The position numbers and the translations under genes were made by a program. The notes below the pieces were generated by a model. It was given only the letters and a program-made list of their open reading frames with translations, ran no database searches and was not told the DNA's origin. Positions 40,713 through 48,214 of a stretch of DNA of 64,000 nt are shown piece by piece. The stretch lies in NCBI RefSeq assembly GCF_005517195.1, contig NZ_CP040244.1:186001-250000 (forward strand), given 5' to 3'. Origin of the DNA: Streptomyces vilmorinianum. GTDB lineage: Bacteria; Actinomycetota; Actinomycetes; Streptomycetales; Streptomycetaceae. The first letter of the stretch is position 1; each line of letters opens with the position of its first letter.

Positions 40713-41251
40713 CCGCACAGCCGTTCCTGTACGTCGTCGTCTGCGCCGTCGGCATCGCGGGCGACGCCCACAAGCTGATCAGCGCTGCGCAGGCGCAGGG
40801 CTGGGGTGTCGGTGTCATCGCCACGCCCCAGGGGCTCGGCTTCCTTGACACCGAGGCGATTGAGGCCCAGACGGGCTACCCGATCCGCTCGGCTTGGCGC
40901 AGCCCCGGCGGCCCACGTCCACTCCCGCCTGCCGACGCCATCGCCGTCGCGCCCGCCACCTTCAACACGATCAACAAGTGGGCGGCCGGCATCGCCGACA
41001 CACTCGCCCTCGGCATCCTGTGCGAGGCATACGGGATGGGCATCCCGACCGCCGTCCTGCCGTACGTGAACGCCGCCATGGCCGCACATCCGGCCTACGG
41101 CCGGAGCCTGGACCAGCTGCGCGAGATGGGCGTGCTGGTCGGGTCGTACGAGCCGCACCGCCCCAAGGCAGGCGGTGGAGCGGACCGCTTCCGGTGGGAG
41201 GAGGCGCTGGAGCTCCTGGACGGCAAGATCGCAGGCTCTTCCGGAAGGTGA
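40709..41251 (+). CDS. Flavoprotein (PPC-decarboxylase-like fold)
   Basis: A 180-residue flavoprotein of the HFCD superfamily: FLYVVVCAVGIAGDAHKLIS at the start, ADAIAVAPATFNTINKWAAG (the FMN-site pattern), ADTLALGILCEAYGMGIPTA, and VLPYVNAAMAAHPAYGRSLD. Members decarboxylate cysteine thioethers; here the substrate is unknown. The upstream regulator fragment normally accompanies it, so its control may now be lost. The gene looks complete. Confidence 0.82.
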   Translation: MTAQPFLYVVVCAVGIAGDAHKLISAAQAQGWGVGVIATPQGLGFLDTEAIEAQTGYPIRSAWRSPGGPRPLPPADAIAVAPATFNTINKWAAGIADTLALGILCEAYGMGIPTAVLPYVNAAMAAHPAYGRSLDQLREMGVLVGSYEPHRPKAGGGADRFRWEEALELLDGKIAGSSGR

Positions 41252-41429
41252 TCGCGCACGTTCTGCGAGGAGCCATCAGCGCCGGAACTCTCGGAGCCGA
41301 GGCATCACTTTGAGCTTTCGAGTACGTCAACGCGCCATCAGGTCCGACGCTGAGATGAGCAGGCCCTGATGGCGTTCCCATGTATTGCTGGCTCGGCACC
41401 GTGCCTCCTGGCGACGGCCACCCTGTTCA
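41252..41429. other. Intergenic stretch without a supported gene
   Basis: Follows the flavoprotein stop. No protein-like translation and no strong terminator. It precedes the GAAC/GTTC repeat region. Confidence 0.4.
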
Positions 41430-41435
41430 CAGAAT

Positions 41436-41561
41436 GAACGGGCGACCGTTCTGAAAATGAACGTGACCGCCGTTCCGAAAATGAACAAGTTGCGGCCTGT
41501 TCCCTCTCGGAACGGAGCAGGTGTTCCGCGACGGATCATCTTCGCTGTTCCGTCGCGGAAC
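41436..41561. repeat. GAAC/GTTC palindrome cluster
   Basis: Includes GAACG-GGCGAC-CGTTC (41436-41451) and a 12-bp perfect inverted repeat GTTCCGCGACGG / CCGTCGCGGAAC (41523-41534 and 41550-41561). Between them are AAAATGAACG and CGAAAATGAACAAG copies. It starts downstream of the relaxase fragment's stop. Possible roles are a terminator, an operator array or remnants of an origin of transfer. Confidence 0.65.
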
Positions 41562-41572
41562 GTGTCGGCCGA

Positions 41573-41863
41573 TCAACGCCGGCGCATGTGTGACGGCGGC
41601 TGGCGCGGCGGCTGGCGCGGCGGCCGACGGGTGCGTCGGGGTGGTGGGCGGCGTGTGGTGCTGCGGGCCAAGGCTGCTGCCTGGGCGCGAGGCCCGAGTG
41701 TGTGGCGTTGGCCGAGTCGGTGGATGCGCCAGGTCAAGGCGCGGGCGGGGTTGCGGGCGTCATCGAGGGTTCGCTGGTTGAGGGCCTGGTCGAGGAGGGT
41801 GGCCGGGTTGTGGCCGGCTGTTTCCGCGTCGGCGAGGACGGTGGCGCGACAATTGCTGTCCAC
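41573..41863 (-). pseudogene. Relaxase/mobilisation protein, C-terminal fragment (tentative)
   Basis: About 96 codons read NCRATVLADAETAGHNPATL, LDQALNQRTLDDARNPARAL, TWRIHRLGQRHTLGPRAQAA and an Arg/Pro-rich tail. The pattern resembles the C-terminus of actinobacterial conjugative relaxases, but the region has no catalytic motif, so the call rests on composition and resemblance. The bulk of the gene is missing, and a terminator lies upstream of it. Confidence 0.5.
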
Positions 41864-41921
41864 AAGCTTCCGCCCCCATCCCCTGGTCCCAGCGGAGCTG
41901 CGCGGGCCAGGGGATGACCAG

Positions 41922-41948
41922 GGGTGGGGTCCAACACGGACCCCACCC
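41922..41948. terminator. Terminator downstream of the SUKH gene
   Basis: A perfect 11-bp stem GGGTGGGGTCC / GGACCCCACCC with loop AACAC, 68 bases after the SUKH gene stop (minus strand). Confidence 0.75.
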
Positions 41949-42015
41949 GGCTGTGGCTTAGCGCTCTACTTGGTCGCTCTGGCCAGGTGTACAGGGGATT
42001 GTGCGGCCCCGCCGG

Positions 42016-43371
42016 TCAGGCCGTCGGGCCGAGGTCTCCCTCGATGAGCGTTTGTATGATCTCGGGCCGGTCCCAGAGGGCCAGGATCTCGTTGGCGAGG
42101 GCCACGACGGGTAGGTGGTCCTGGTCGCACACCTTGATGGCTGCGGCTTTCAGGGTGCGCGGAACGGCTCCAGCATCCAGGAGGACGCGCCATTCCCGCG
42201 CGCCGAGTTCCAGGAACTCCAATCCGGTGAGCCCGGCGACGTCCAGAGGGTCGGACAGCGTGCCGGGGAAGGCGGTGAGAGTGCGCAGGCGAGGCAGGCC
42301 GGCGACAGGCGCGAGGCTGAACGGTGTGCCGTCCCAGGTGCCGATGGACAGGACTTCCAGGGCAGGATGGGCGGCGGCCTGGACGGACTCAAGGCGTCCG
42401 GTGCCGACCCTGGCCAGAGCCGGAAGCTCATCGCCGCGGCGGTCACGGCGTTCTTCCCGCACCCGGCCCAGAACGAAATCGGTGAGGGAATCGGCCACGA
42501 GCTCGGCACCGAGGCTCTGCTCGTGATCGACCAGGATGACCTGCCCGAAGTGCCCGCCCGGGCCAGGAGTCAGGTCGACCGCGAACTCGTCGCCGCCGTT
42601 GCTTCCGAAGCCGATCCAGCCCGGTGAGCCGGCCAGGCCCTGCACCGCGGCGTCGGGTGCGGTGTTGACGGCTCGCATCGCACCCAGATCCCAGCTGAGG
42701 TGTCGGACAGCCCCGTCAACGGCGTACAGGTGCTCCAAGCCGGAGAGCTCGCAGCCAACAGCCTCACCGGCGCGGTCCGCCGCCTCGAAGTCGTCGCCCC
42801 AGTCCACCCGTGTCACCCGGTAGAGAACCTTGAGCTCCTCGGACAGCGTGACACCGAGGCGCGCTTCGGCGGCAGCGATCTCCTCCTCGCTCGCGCCAAC
42901 GGCGTCGGGCAACCGTTCACGGAGCGTCCGCTCCAGCAACTCCAGATCCGCCGAGGGCGCCGGCACCGCCCCAGGCACCGGATTGGGACGGCGAAGCCAT
43001 GGCTCGGGAAGGGAACCATCGGCCAGGATGAGCACACCAAGGTCCGGGTAGCCGATGGCCGGTTCCACGACCGGGCTAGGCCAGACCAGGCCGAGCATGG
43101 TCCTTCCGTCCGGTTGGGCCTCCGCCCTGAAGGCGATCTCTTGGACTCCGCCGCGCGCGAGCGCCCTTTGGATGTCCTCCACCGCAATCCGCGCTGTCGA
43201 CGACATAGGTCCTCGATGGGCAAGGCTCCAGCCGTGCTGGCTGATGCGTCCGGCCAAACGGGCCGACTGGGCGGCACGCCGCTCCACGTCGTCGCCCAGC
43301 ATGAGCCGCAGCACGGGCTCCCAGGCCGCGAATCCGCATACCGATGACAACGGGGGTCTCTGATCAACCAT
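42016..43371 (-). CDS. SUKH (SMI1/KNR4) domain protein with LRR-like C-terminus
   Basis: A 451-residue protein. The middle holds a SUKH domain (GASEEEIAAAEARLGVTLSE, ELKVLYRVTRVDWGDDFEAA, SPGWIGFGSNGGDEFAVDLT, GQVILVDHEQSLGAELVADS). The C-terminal 130 residues have LRR-like strands (LPRLRTLTAFPGTL, GLTGLEFLELGAREW). SUKH proteins often act as immunity to nucleic-acid toxins. The start at MVDQRP is chosen because the residues after it (WEPVLRLMLGDDVERRAAQS) look coding; MSSTARI (57 codons later) is an alternative. No toxin partner is adjacent. Confidence 0.72.
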   Translation of the reverse strand: MVDQRPPLSSVCGFAAWEPVLRLMLGDDVERRAAQSARLAGRISQHGWSLAHRGPMSSTARIAVEDIQRALARGGVQEIAFRAEAQPDGRTMLGLVWPSPVVEPAIGYPDLGVLILADGSLPEPWLRRPNPVPGAVPAPSADLELLERTLRERLPDAVGASEEEIAAAEARLGVTLSEELKVLYRVTRVDWGDDFEAADRAGEAVGCELSGLEHLYAVDGAVRHLSWDLGAMRAVNTAPDAAVQGLAGSPGWIGFGSNGGDEFAVDLTPGPGGHFGQVILVDHEQSLGAELVADSLTDFVLGRVREERRDRRGDELPALARVGTGRLESVQAAAHPALEVLSIGTWDGTPFSLAPVAGLPRLRTLTAFPGTLSDPLDVAGLTGLEFLELGAREWRVLLDAGAVPRTLKAAAIKVCDQDHLPVVALANEILALWDRPEIIQTLIEGDLGPTA

Positions 43372-43567
43372 GCGCAGACCGTACGCGGAGCCAAGGACAG
43401 AGGAGGCGGCCAACTGGAACGCGCTGTGGCCAAGTGCAGCGCTCAGCCACACCGACCCTGCTTGTGGCGCGGATCGTTGATGTACGTCTCGGTATTCGAG
43501 AGCGTCCGAAGCCACTCGACCGAGAGCGGCGGATCTCTGCCCTATCTGACGCCCCGTTACGCTACTT

Positions 43568-43732
43568 ATGGCACGCGAATGGCACGCGAGCGAGCTCGAA
43601 TAGGTCTGGACAACAAACAAGCCCCAAGTCTCTGACCTGGGGCTTTGCTATGGAGCGGATGACGGGAATCGAACCCGCGCTCTGAGCTTGGGAATCTATG
43701 GTGCATAGGTGACCCATATGACCTCTGACCTG
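43568..43732. repeat. tRNA-Gly att-like repeat 7
   Basis: Begins with a double TGGCACGCGAATGGCACGCG, then the hairpin AAGCCCCAAGTC / GACCTGGGGCTT, then a tRNA part. From 43653 to 43694 the 42 bases are identical to 47161-47202 of the intact tRNA locus. After that the sequences diverge (TCTATGG here against GCTCATG in the tRNA). It marks the left end of the last module. Confidence 0.92.
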
Positions 43733-43784
43733 CTGCTTCCTTCCCTGGCGGGCTCCATGGGGACTGCCTCTGCCTACCGGATTT

Positions 43785-43826
43785 GACCGCTGTTCACCGC
43801 CCCTAAGGGCACGGCTGGGGCACGCC
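43785..43826. repeat. Arm-type repeat, copy beside att-like repeat 7
   Basis: TTGACCGCTGTTCACCGCCC then CTAAGGGCACGGCTGGGGCA. It contains two GGGCACG units ten bases apart and has the spacing seen at copies 4, 5 and 6. Confidence 0.75.
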
Positions 43827-44040
43827 CCGTGCCCGCATACATCGAACCTACGACGAGGGCCCGCCAGGTCGCGACGGCCTGGTCCGGCACTGGTGAGCGC
43901 GTCGCCGGGGTGGAAGAGTAAGTCGTCGATCAGGAAGCTGATGACCCCGTAATCAACAGTGTGTTGACGATTCGGTAGGGTCGCGATGCGCATTCCCCTC
44001 CGGACGGTCCCTTACGGGCCATTAGACAAAGGACGCTGCT
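43827..44040. other. Upstream region of the last module's first gene
   Basis: AT-richer sequence in the middle (TAATCAACAGTGTGTTGACG, containing the inverted repeat CAACAG/TGTTG) suggests a promoter or operator about 70 bases before the GTG. No gene is supported here. Confidence 0.4.
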
Positions 44041-44445
44041 GTGCCCGCGCACGACTTCCGGTACACCTTGGCGTACCTCGATGCGGAGATAGCCCGCCAG
44101 GCGTCTCGGCGCACCCGGCATGAAGCAGGCACCTACGTCAGCGCCGCGGTCGCGGTGGCCGCCGGGGTCCTCTACTTTCTCTACCGCGAGGCCTTCGGGT
44201 ACGACGCCGCCGCATCCGGCGAGGAAGCCTTGTCGGCGGGTGTCTCCGCGGCTGTCACCTTCACCGCCAGGGCAGGGATCGAGCTCGTCGGTGTGGCCGC
44301 CCTCCTCATGACCGTCGTGCACGGGGCTCTCTGGTCCGGCGCGCACACCGCGTATTACCAACGCGTGCAGCGGCGCACCTCGCTTGAGGCTCAGGCAGCT
44401 CAGGGAACGGCGGCCCGTGGTTCGAAGCCTGCCCGGGGTGTGTGA
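44041..44445 (+). CDS. Two-helix membrane protein of the last module
   Basis: A 134-residue protein. Residues 1-30 are an amphipathic helical region (RYTLAYLDAEIARQASRRTR), then two membrane helices (TYVSAAVAVAAGVLYFLYRE and AGIELVGVAALLMTVVHGAL). No family recognised. It is convergent with the two-gene membrane system and shares its module, so it may be an accessory or immunity factor. A weak ribosome site, GGACGCTGCT, precedes the GTG. Confidence 0.72.
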   Translation: MPAHDFRYTLAYLDAEIARQASRRTRHEAGTYVSAAVAVAAGVLYFLYREAFGYDAAASGEEALSAGVSAAVTFTARAGIELVGVAALLMTVVHGALWSGAHTAYYQRVQRRTSLEAQAAQGTAARGSKPARGV

Positions 44446-44499
44446 AAGCGGACGACTCGGCCCCGTCAGCCTTGCGATCCGGTGACGCGGGCCGGCGAT

Positions 44500-45987
44500 T
44501 CACCAGTTGGGGTTCAGGGTGAGCGACGTCGACTCGTTGAGCATCCACGTGTCGAACTCCTCCTGTGTCCCGTAGACCGGCTGTCCGCCGAACTGCCGTG
44601 TGAGCTCGGCGAGGTCCGCGAGGGCCTGGGCGGGACGGTCCCCGGCCAGTGCGATCTGGACGCGGCCGAATCGGGGGAGCACCTCACGGGCGACGTAGGC
44701 GTTCCGTTCCTTGGCCAGCCGCTCGGTCGCACGGCGCAAGGCGTCGGCCATGAGGACAGCCGTGGCGGCTTCCTGTTCCAGGAGCCGGACCCGGGCTTCC
44801 GCCGCGGCATCCGCGCGGGCCGCGACGACGGCGATCTGCAGCCCCTGGACGATGACGGCGGCGGCCACCTGACCCACCACCCCTCCCACCAGCGCGCCGA
44901 CTACGGGAACGGGCAGGAACGTCTGGCCGACGACACCGCAGCCCCAGGCGAGACTGGTGGAAACGGCTGCGGTCGACGCGCGCGCGGCGAACTGTTTGAC
45001 GTTGCTCCTTCCCAGCGCGAGGTCCAGCCCGGCCTCTGCCACGGCGAACGCGGCCTGCGCGGTGGCCCCCGGGAGCGTCCCGCCACCCAGCGCGGCCGGC
45101 AGGACGCCGGCAGCGGCGGAGATCCGGACGGCTTCGCCGAGCGCGGCCATTCCGCCGGAGCGGGCGGCCCCGCGGACGGCGGCGCCGACCGCGGTGAAGG
45201 CGGCGACAGAGGCCGAGGTCTCGCCGGCCCGCACGCGGGCCGTCTGATGGACGGCCGCGCTCACCCCAGCGGTGATCCCGCCCAGCACGGCCGCGGGCCT
45301 GGCGGCACCTGCTATCTGCTGCGCCCCAGTGTGCGCGAACTGCCGGTCTGCCCACCGGCGCGGGTCACGAGCCGCCTGGTGTGCTTCGTCGAGCGGGACA
45401 CCCTCGCTCCGCACGCCGCCGTGTTCGAGGTGGTCGGTCACATGGGCGCGGGCGTCCTGGTAGTTCTCGTACCGAAGTCCCTCCGGGGGCATGGTGAGCC
45501 GTTTGTCCAAGAGGTCCTCGACGGCCGACAGCCGGTCGGAGGCCACCAGACGTTGCATGCCGTCGTAGTGGGGCCGGGCGAGCTGCTCGGCGGTGGCGGA
45601 GGAATCCTGGTAGAGCTTCGCCTGTGCCTGCCACACGAGGCGGCCCCCGTTGAGCAGACGCAGGTCGGCCGGGTCGGTCTGCGAACCGCCCGGAGCCCAC
45701 TCGGTGACGACGGCACGCACCGAAGAGCCCTTGTCTATGGCGGACAGGTTGAAGGACAGCGCATGCATCAGCTCGAAGAGGTGTCCCGCGCGCTGCTCGT
45801 TGCCGATGTTCACATAGCGGGTGGCAAGGGCTCCCGCCGTCTTCCTGACCCGCAGTGTCTCCAGGGTGGCGAGGGCCAGACGTCGGGTCGCACTGTCAGC
45901 CAGCGCCCAGGCGGCGGCGTCGATGCCACCAAGCAGCGGCCGGCCCACCGGCTTCGGCGGCCGGTCGCTCGCTGGCCGGTCGCTCAC
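44500..45987 (-). CDS. Membrane effector A of a coupled two-gene system
   Basis: A 495-residue protein in two parts. Residues 1-200 are soluble, with conserved-looking stretches (HLFELMHALSFNLSA, DPADLRLLNGGRLVWQAQAK, HYDGMQRLVASDRLSAVEDL, YENYQDARAHVTDHLEHGGV). Residues 215-400 are Ala/Gly-rich hydrophobic helices (PAAVLGGITAGVSAAV, VVGALVGGVVGQVAAAV) resembling glycine zippers of pore-forming proteins, then a helical tail ending in NPNW. The ATG overlaps the upstream partner's stop (ATGA). I recognise no family. The layout, soluble sensor plus pore-like segment, suggests an effector. Confidence 0.7.
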   Translation of the reverse strand: MSDRPASDRPPKPVGRPLLGGIDAAAWALADSATRRLALATLETLRVRKTAGALATRYVNIGNEQRAGHLFELMHALSFNLSAIDKGSSVRAVVTEWAPGGSQTDPADLRLLNGGRLVWQAQAKLYQDSSATAEQLARPHYDGMQRLVASDRLSAVEDLLDKRLTMPPEGLRYENYQDARAHVTDHLEHGGVRSEGVPLDEAHQAARDPRRWADRQFAHTGAQQIAGAARPAAVLGGITAGVSAAVHQTARVRAGETSASVAAFTAVGAAVRGAARSGGMAALGEAVRISAAAGVLPAALGGGTLPGATAQAAFAVAEAGLDLALGRSNVKQFAARASTAAVSTSLAWGCGVVGQTFLPVPVVGALVGGVVGQVAAAVIVQGLQIAVVAARADAAAEARVRLLEQEAATAVLMADALRRATERLAKERNAYVAREVLPRFGRVQIALAGDRPAQALADLAELTRQFGGQPVYGTQEEFDTWMLNESTSLTLNPNW

Positions 45988-46913
45988 TGGGCGGTCACGA
46001 GGGCTTCGAGCCGGATACGGGTGTCCTTCACCACGCGCTTCGACAAGTCGGTGACATGACCGTCATCGTCGGTGATCGGAGTTCCCATGACGGCGACCAT
46101 GGCACCGGCTAGCCCGACGAGAACGGCCACCTCGGCTCGCTGCGTGGGCGTGTAGACGGCGTAGTCGTCCTGACCGTCCACCAGGGTCCGCAAGGCGGGC
46201 AGTCTGCGCCGTATCTCCTTGCGGAGTCGGTCCAGCAGCTGCCGCACCTGGCGGCTGCGCTTGCCCGAGGCTTCGACACGTGCTTCTCTGGCACGGAGTT
46301 CAGCGGCGAGCTTATTGAGTTCGGCGGCGACGCCACGCTGCTCGCGCAGGTCGTTGCGGCCCTTCCACTCGAAGAATCCGCCCAGCGCCAGCAGAACAGG
46401 CAGTGCCACGATGCCGGTGAGCACCGCCGTCCCCGCCGCCACCCCGCCGCCGCCCGCCGTTAGTGAGCCGCCGCCCAGCCAGGCGAGCGTGGCACTCGTC
46501 GCGGCCGCTCCGGACAGGGCGGAGATGGCTGTTCCCGTGGATGCGGCGGCGAATGCCCCCACTGCGGCGAACGTGACCGCCCCCGCACCGGCCCCGACGG
46601 CGACACCGCCCGCCAACGTAGCAACCGCGTTCACCGCGTCCAGTTGGATACGGCGTACTTCCACATCCGTCAGTTCCGTCTCCGCAGGCTCGGCGATGGC
46701 CACCAGTTCGGCCAGGTCCACGTTCTTCAGACGGGAGAACACATCGACGAACGGCACGAGTGCCTTGTCGTAAGCCCTGCGCCGGGTTCGCTCCTGTGCC
46801 TCGGTCTCGGCCACGAGGCGCTCGGTGAGGCACTCTTGCCGCTGGACCAGCTTCTTGTGCCGACGCCCATTCTTCTTGGCCAGTCCCATTGCGTCGAAGA
46901 TGGCTATGCCCAC
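45984..46913 (-). CDS. Membrane partner B of a coupled two-gene system
   Basis: A 309-residue protein: basic N-terminus (MGLAKKNGRRHKKLVQRQEC), a coiled coil (TERLVAETEAQERTRRRAYD), a long Ala/Gly-rich hydrophobic core (ATLAGGVAVGAGAGAVTFAA, GGSLTAGGGGVAAGTAVLTG, IVALPVLLALGGFFEW), a second coiled coil (NKLAAELRAREARVEASGK), and a last hydrophobic segment (AEVAVLVGLAGAMVAVMG). It is translated immediately upstream of effector A, so a complex is likely. GGAG lies 9 bases before the chosen GTG. Family unknown; likely membrane-active. Confidence 0.7.
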   Translation of the reverse strand: MGIAIFDAMGLAKKNGRRHKKLVQRQECLTERLVAETEAQERTRRRAYDKALVPFVDVFSRLKNVDLAELVAIAEPAETELTDVEVRRIQLDAVNAVATLAGGVAVGAGAGAVTFAAVGAFAAASTGTAISALSGAAATSATLAWLGGGSLTAGGGGVAAGTAVLTGIVALPVLLALGGFFEWKGRNDLREQRGVAAELNKLAAELRAREARVEASGKRSRQVRQLLDRLRKEIRRRLPALRTLVDGQDDYAVYTPTQRAEVAVLVGLAGAMVAVMGTPITDDDGHVTDLSKRVVKDTRIRLEALVTAQ

Positions 46914-47006
46914 CTGAGCTGCTCCCCGTCCCGGCCGCGGCTGAGCGGCTCGCTGGTCTCTGTGCGCGGAAGTCATTACCCGCGGGTGCCTGCTCCGCAC
47001 CATTTT

Positions 47007-47019
47007 GCAACAAGTTGTT
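47007..47019. promoter_or_regulatory. Inverted repeat CAACA-AGT-TGTTG before the two-gene system
   Basis: A perfect 5-bp palindrome in an AT-rich patch about 95 bases before the start of partner B. It is placed like an operator. No regulator gene is in the module, so the binding protein is unknown. Confidence 0.4.
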
Positions 47020-47123
47020 GATGTCCGTAGCCGTTATGCTCCATCATCGTTGCCCAATCTGACGTGGCATGAGGGCACTTGTCGCACATGAAGGACGTGC
47101 GGGCCTGAGAGGTCTAGATAACA

Positions 47124-47156
47124 AAGAAGGCCCAGGTCGCTGACCTGGGCCTTCTT
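47124..47156. terminator. Terminator of tRNA-Gly(CCC)
   Basis: A perfect 15-bp stem AAGAAGGCCCAGGTC / GACCTGGGCCTTCTT with loop GCT, 5 bases downstream of the tRNA 3' end. It is the parent of the hairpins in the other att-like repeats. Confidence 0.9.
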
Positions 47157-47161
47157 GTAAG

Positions 47162-47232
47162 AGCGGATGACGGGAATCGAACCCGCGCTCTGAGCTTGGG
47201 AAGCTCATGTTCTACCATTAAACTACATCCGC
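47162..47232 (-). tRNA. tRNA-Gly (anticodon CCC)
   Basis: A 71-nucleotide cloverleaf: acceptor GCGGATG pairs with CATCCGC; D-arm GTTTAATGGTAGAAC; anticodon stem TGAGC/GCTCA around loop TTCCCAA, giving anticodon CCC; T-arm GCGGG-TTCGATT-CCCGT; discriminator T. The CCA end is not encoded. Its 3' half, from the anticodon stem, is the sequence repeated along the accretion zone, so this is the integration target. Confidence 0.96.
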
Positions 47233-47386
47233 GCAGCGGACCGGTGATCGGTACCGCAGACTCGGACACTGTACCCCATCGCGAAGTTGAGGCGTACCTC
47301 CCCGTGACGGAGTGCCGCCTGGAGCGGTGTCCTCTTGATCCCCTAATGTGGCTGTCTCGTCCACCACTTGTCGGGGAAGGGACTTG

Positions 47387-47560
47387 ATGGGTTCGATGGA
47401 GCGCACCGTCGTCCGTTGTGTCGAAGGGCATGTGTTCAGTACCGCTTCGTTCCCGCTGCAGCAGCTCGGTGCCGGGCGGATCGGGCCAGGGCGGCTCATT
47501 CGGTGTCCGCGGTGTGCGCGGTTGAGGCACGCGGTGCCCGTGGAGCTTGAGCAGCGCTGA
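47387..47560 (+). CDS. Small zinc-ribbon-like protein
   Basis: A 57-residue protein: [20 protein letters not shown] then [20 protein letters not shown]. Three cysteines and a histidine (C-x3-H ... C-x2-C) would fit a single zinc site. GGGGAAGGGAC precedes the ATG. It lies between the tRNA and dcd, in what looks like core sequence. Function unknown. Confidence 0.7.
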   Translation: MGSMERTVVRCVEGHVFSTASFPLQQLGAGRIGPGRLIRCPRCARLRHAVPVELEQR

Positions 47561-47625
47561 TGGTATCCGGGGCGCGGAGTCTTCCCGATTGGGGGAGGTC
47601 CGCGCCCTCTGCGTATCGTGGGGGC

Positions 47626-48201
47626 GTGCTTCTCTCAGACAAGGACATCCGGGCCGAGATCGATGCCGGACGGGTGCGCATCGACCCGTACGACGAATCC
47701 ATGGTGCAGCCCTCGAGCATCGACGTGAGGCTTGACCGCTTCTTCCGGGTGTTCGAGAACCACCGGTACCCCCACATCGACCCCGCCGTCGAGCAGCTCG
47801 ACCTGACCCGCGAGGTCGAGCCGGAGGGCGACGAGGCGTTCATCCTGCACCCGGGCGAGTTCGTGCTCGCCTCGACCTACGAGGTCATCACGCTGCCGGA
47901 CGACATCGCCTCCCGCCTGGAGGGCAAGAGCTCCCTCGGGCGGCTCGGGCTCGTCACGCACTCGACCGCCGGGTTCATCGACCCCGGGTTCTCCGGGCAC
48001 GTCACCCTGGAGCTGTCGAACCTCGCCACCCTGCCGATCAAGCTGTGGCCGGGGATGAAGATCGGGCAGCTGTGCATGTTCCGGCTGAGCTCGCCCGCCG
48101 AGCACCCGTACGGCAGCGAGCGCTACGGCTCGCGCTACCAGGGGCAGCGGGGGCCGACGGCCTCGCGCTCGTACATGAACTTCCATCGGACCCAGGTGTG
48201 A
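47626..48201 (+). CDS. dcd: dCTP deaminase
   Basis: A 191-residue trimeric dUTPase-superfamily enzyme converting dCTP to dUTP (in actinobacteria it may be bifunctional to dUMP). Signatures: [54 protein letters not shown] with the substrate-binding Ser-Ser-Leu-Gly-Arg, and [16 protein letters not shown]. The C-terminal [16 protein letters not shown] tail closes over the substrate. GTG start; gene order with a phosphoribosyltransferase is typical. Confidence 0.95.
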   Translation: MLLSDKDIRAEIDAGRVRIDPYDESMVQPSSIDVRLDRFFRVFENHRYPHIDPAVEQLDLTREVEPEGDEAFILHPGEFVLASTYEVITLPDDIASRLEGKSSLGRLGLVTHSTAGFIDPGFSGHVTLELSNLATLPIKLWPGMKIGQLCMFRLSSPAEHPYGSERYGSRYQGQRGPTASRSYMNFHRTQV

Positions 48202-48214
48202 GGCGGCGGCCGGC

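Noticed and set aside
14086..47156. Reading the repeated hairpins only as ordinary terminators
   Set aside because: They share up to 100 bases beyond the hairpin, including tRNA sequence and TCTGACCTGC, so simple terminators do not explain them.
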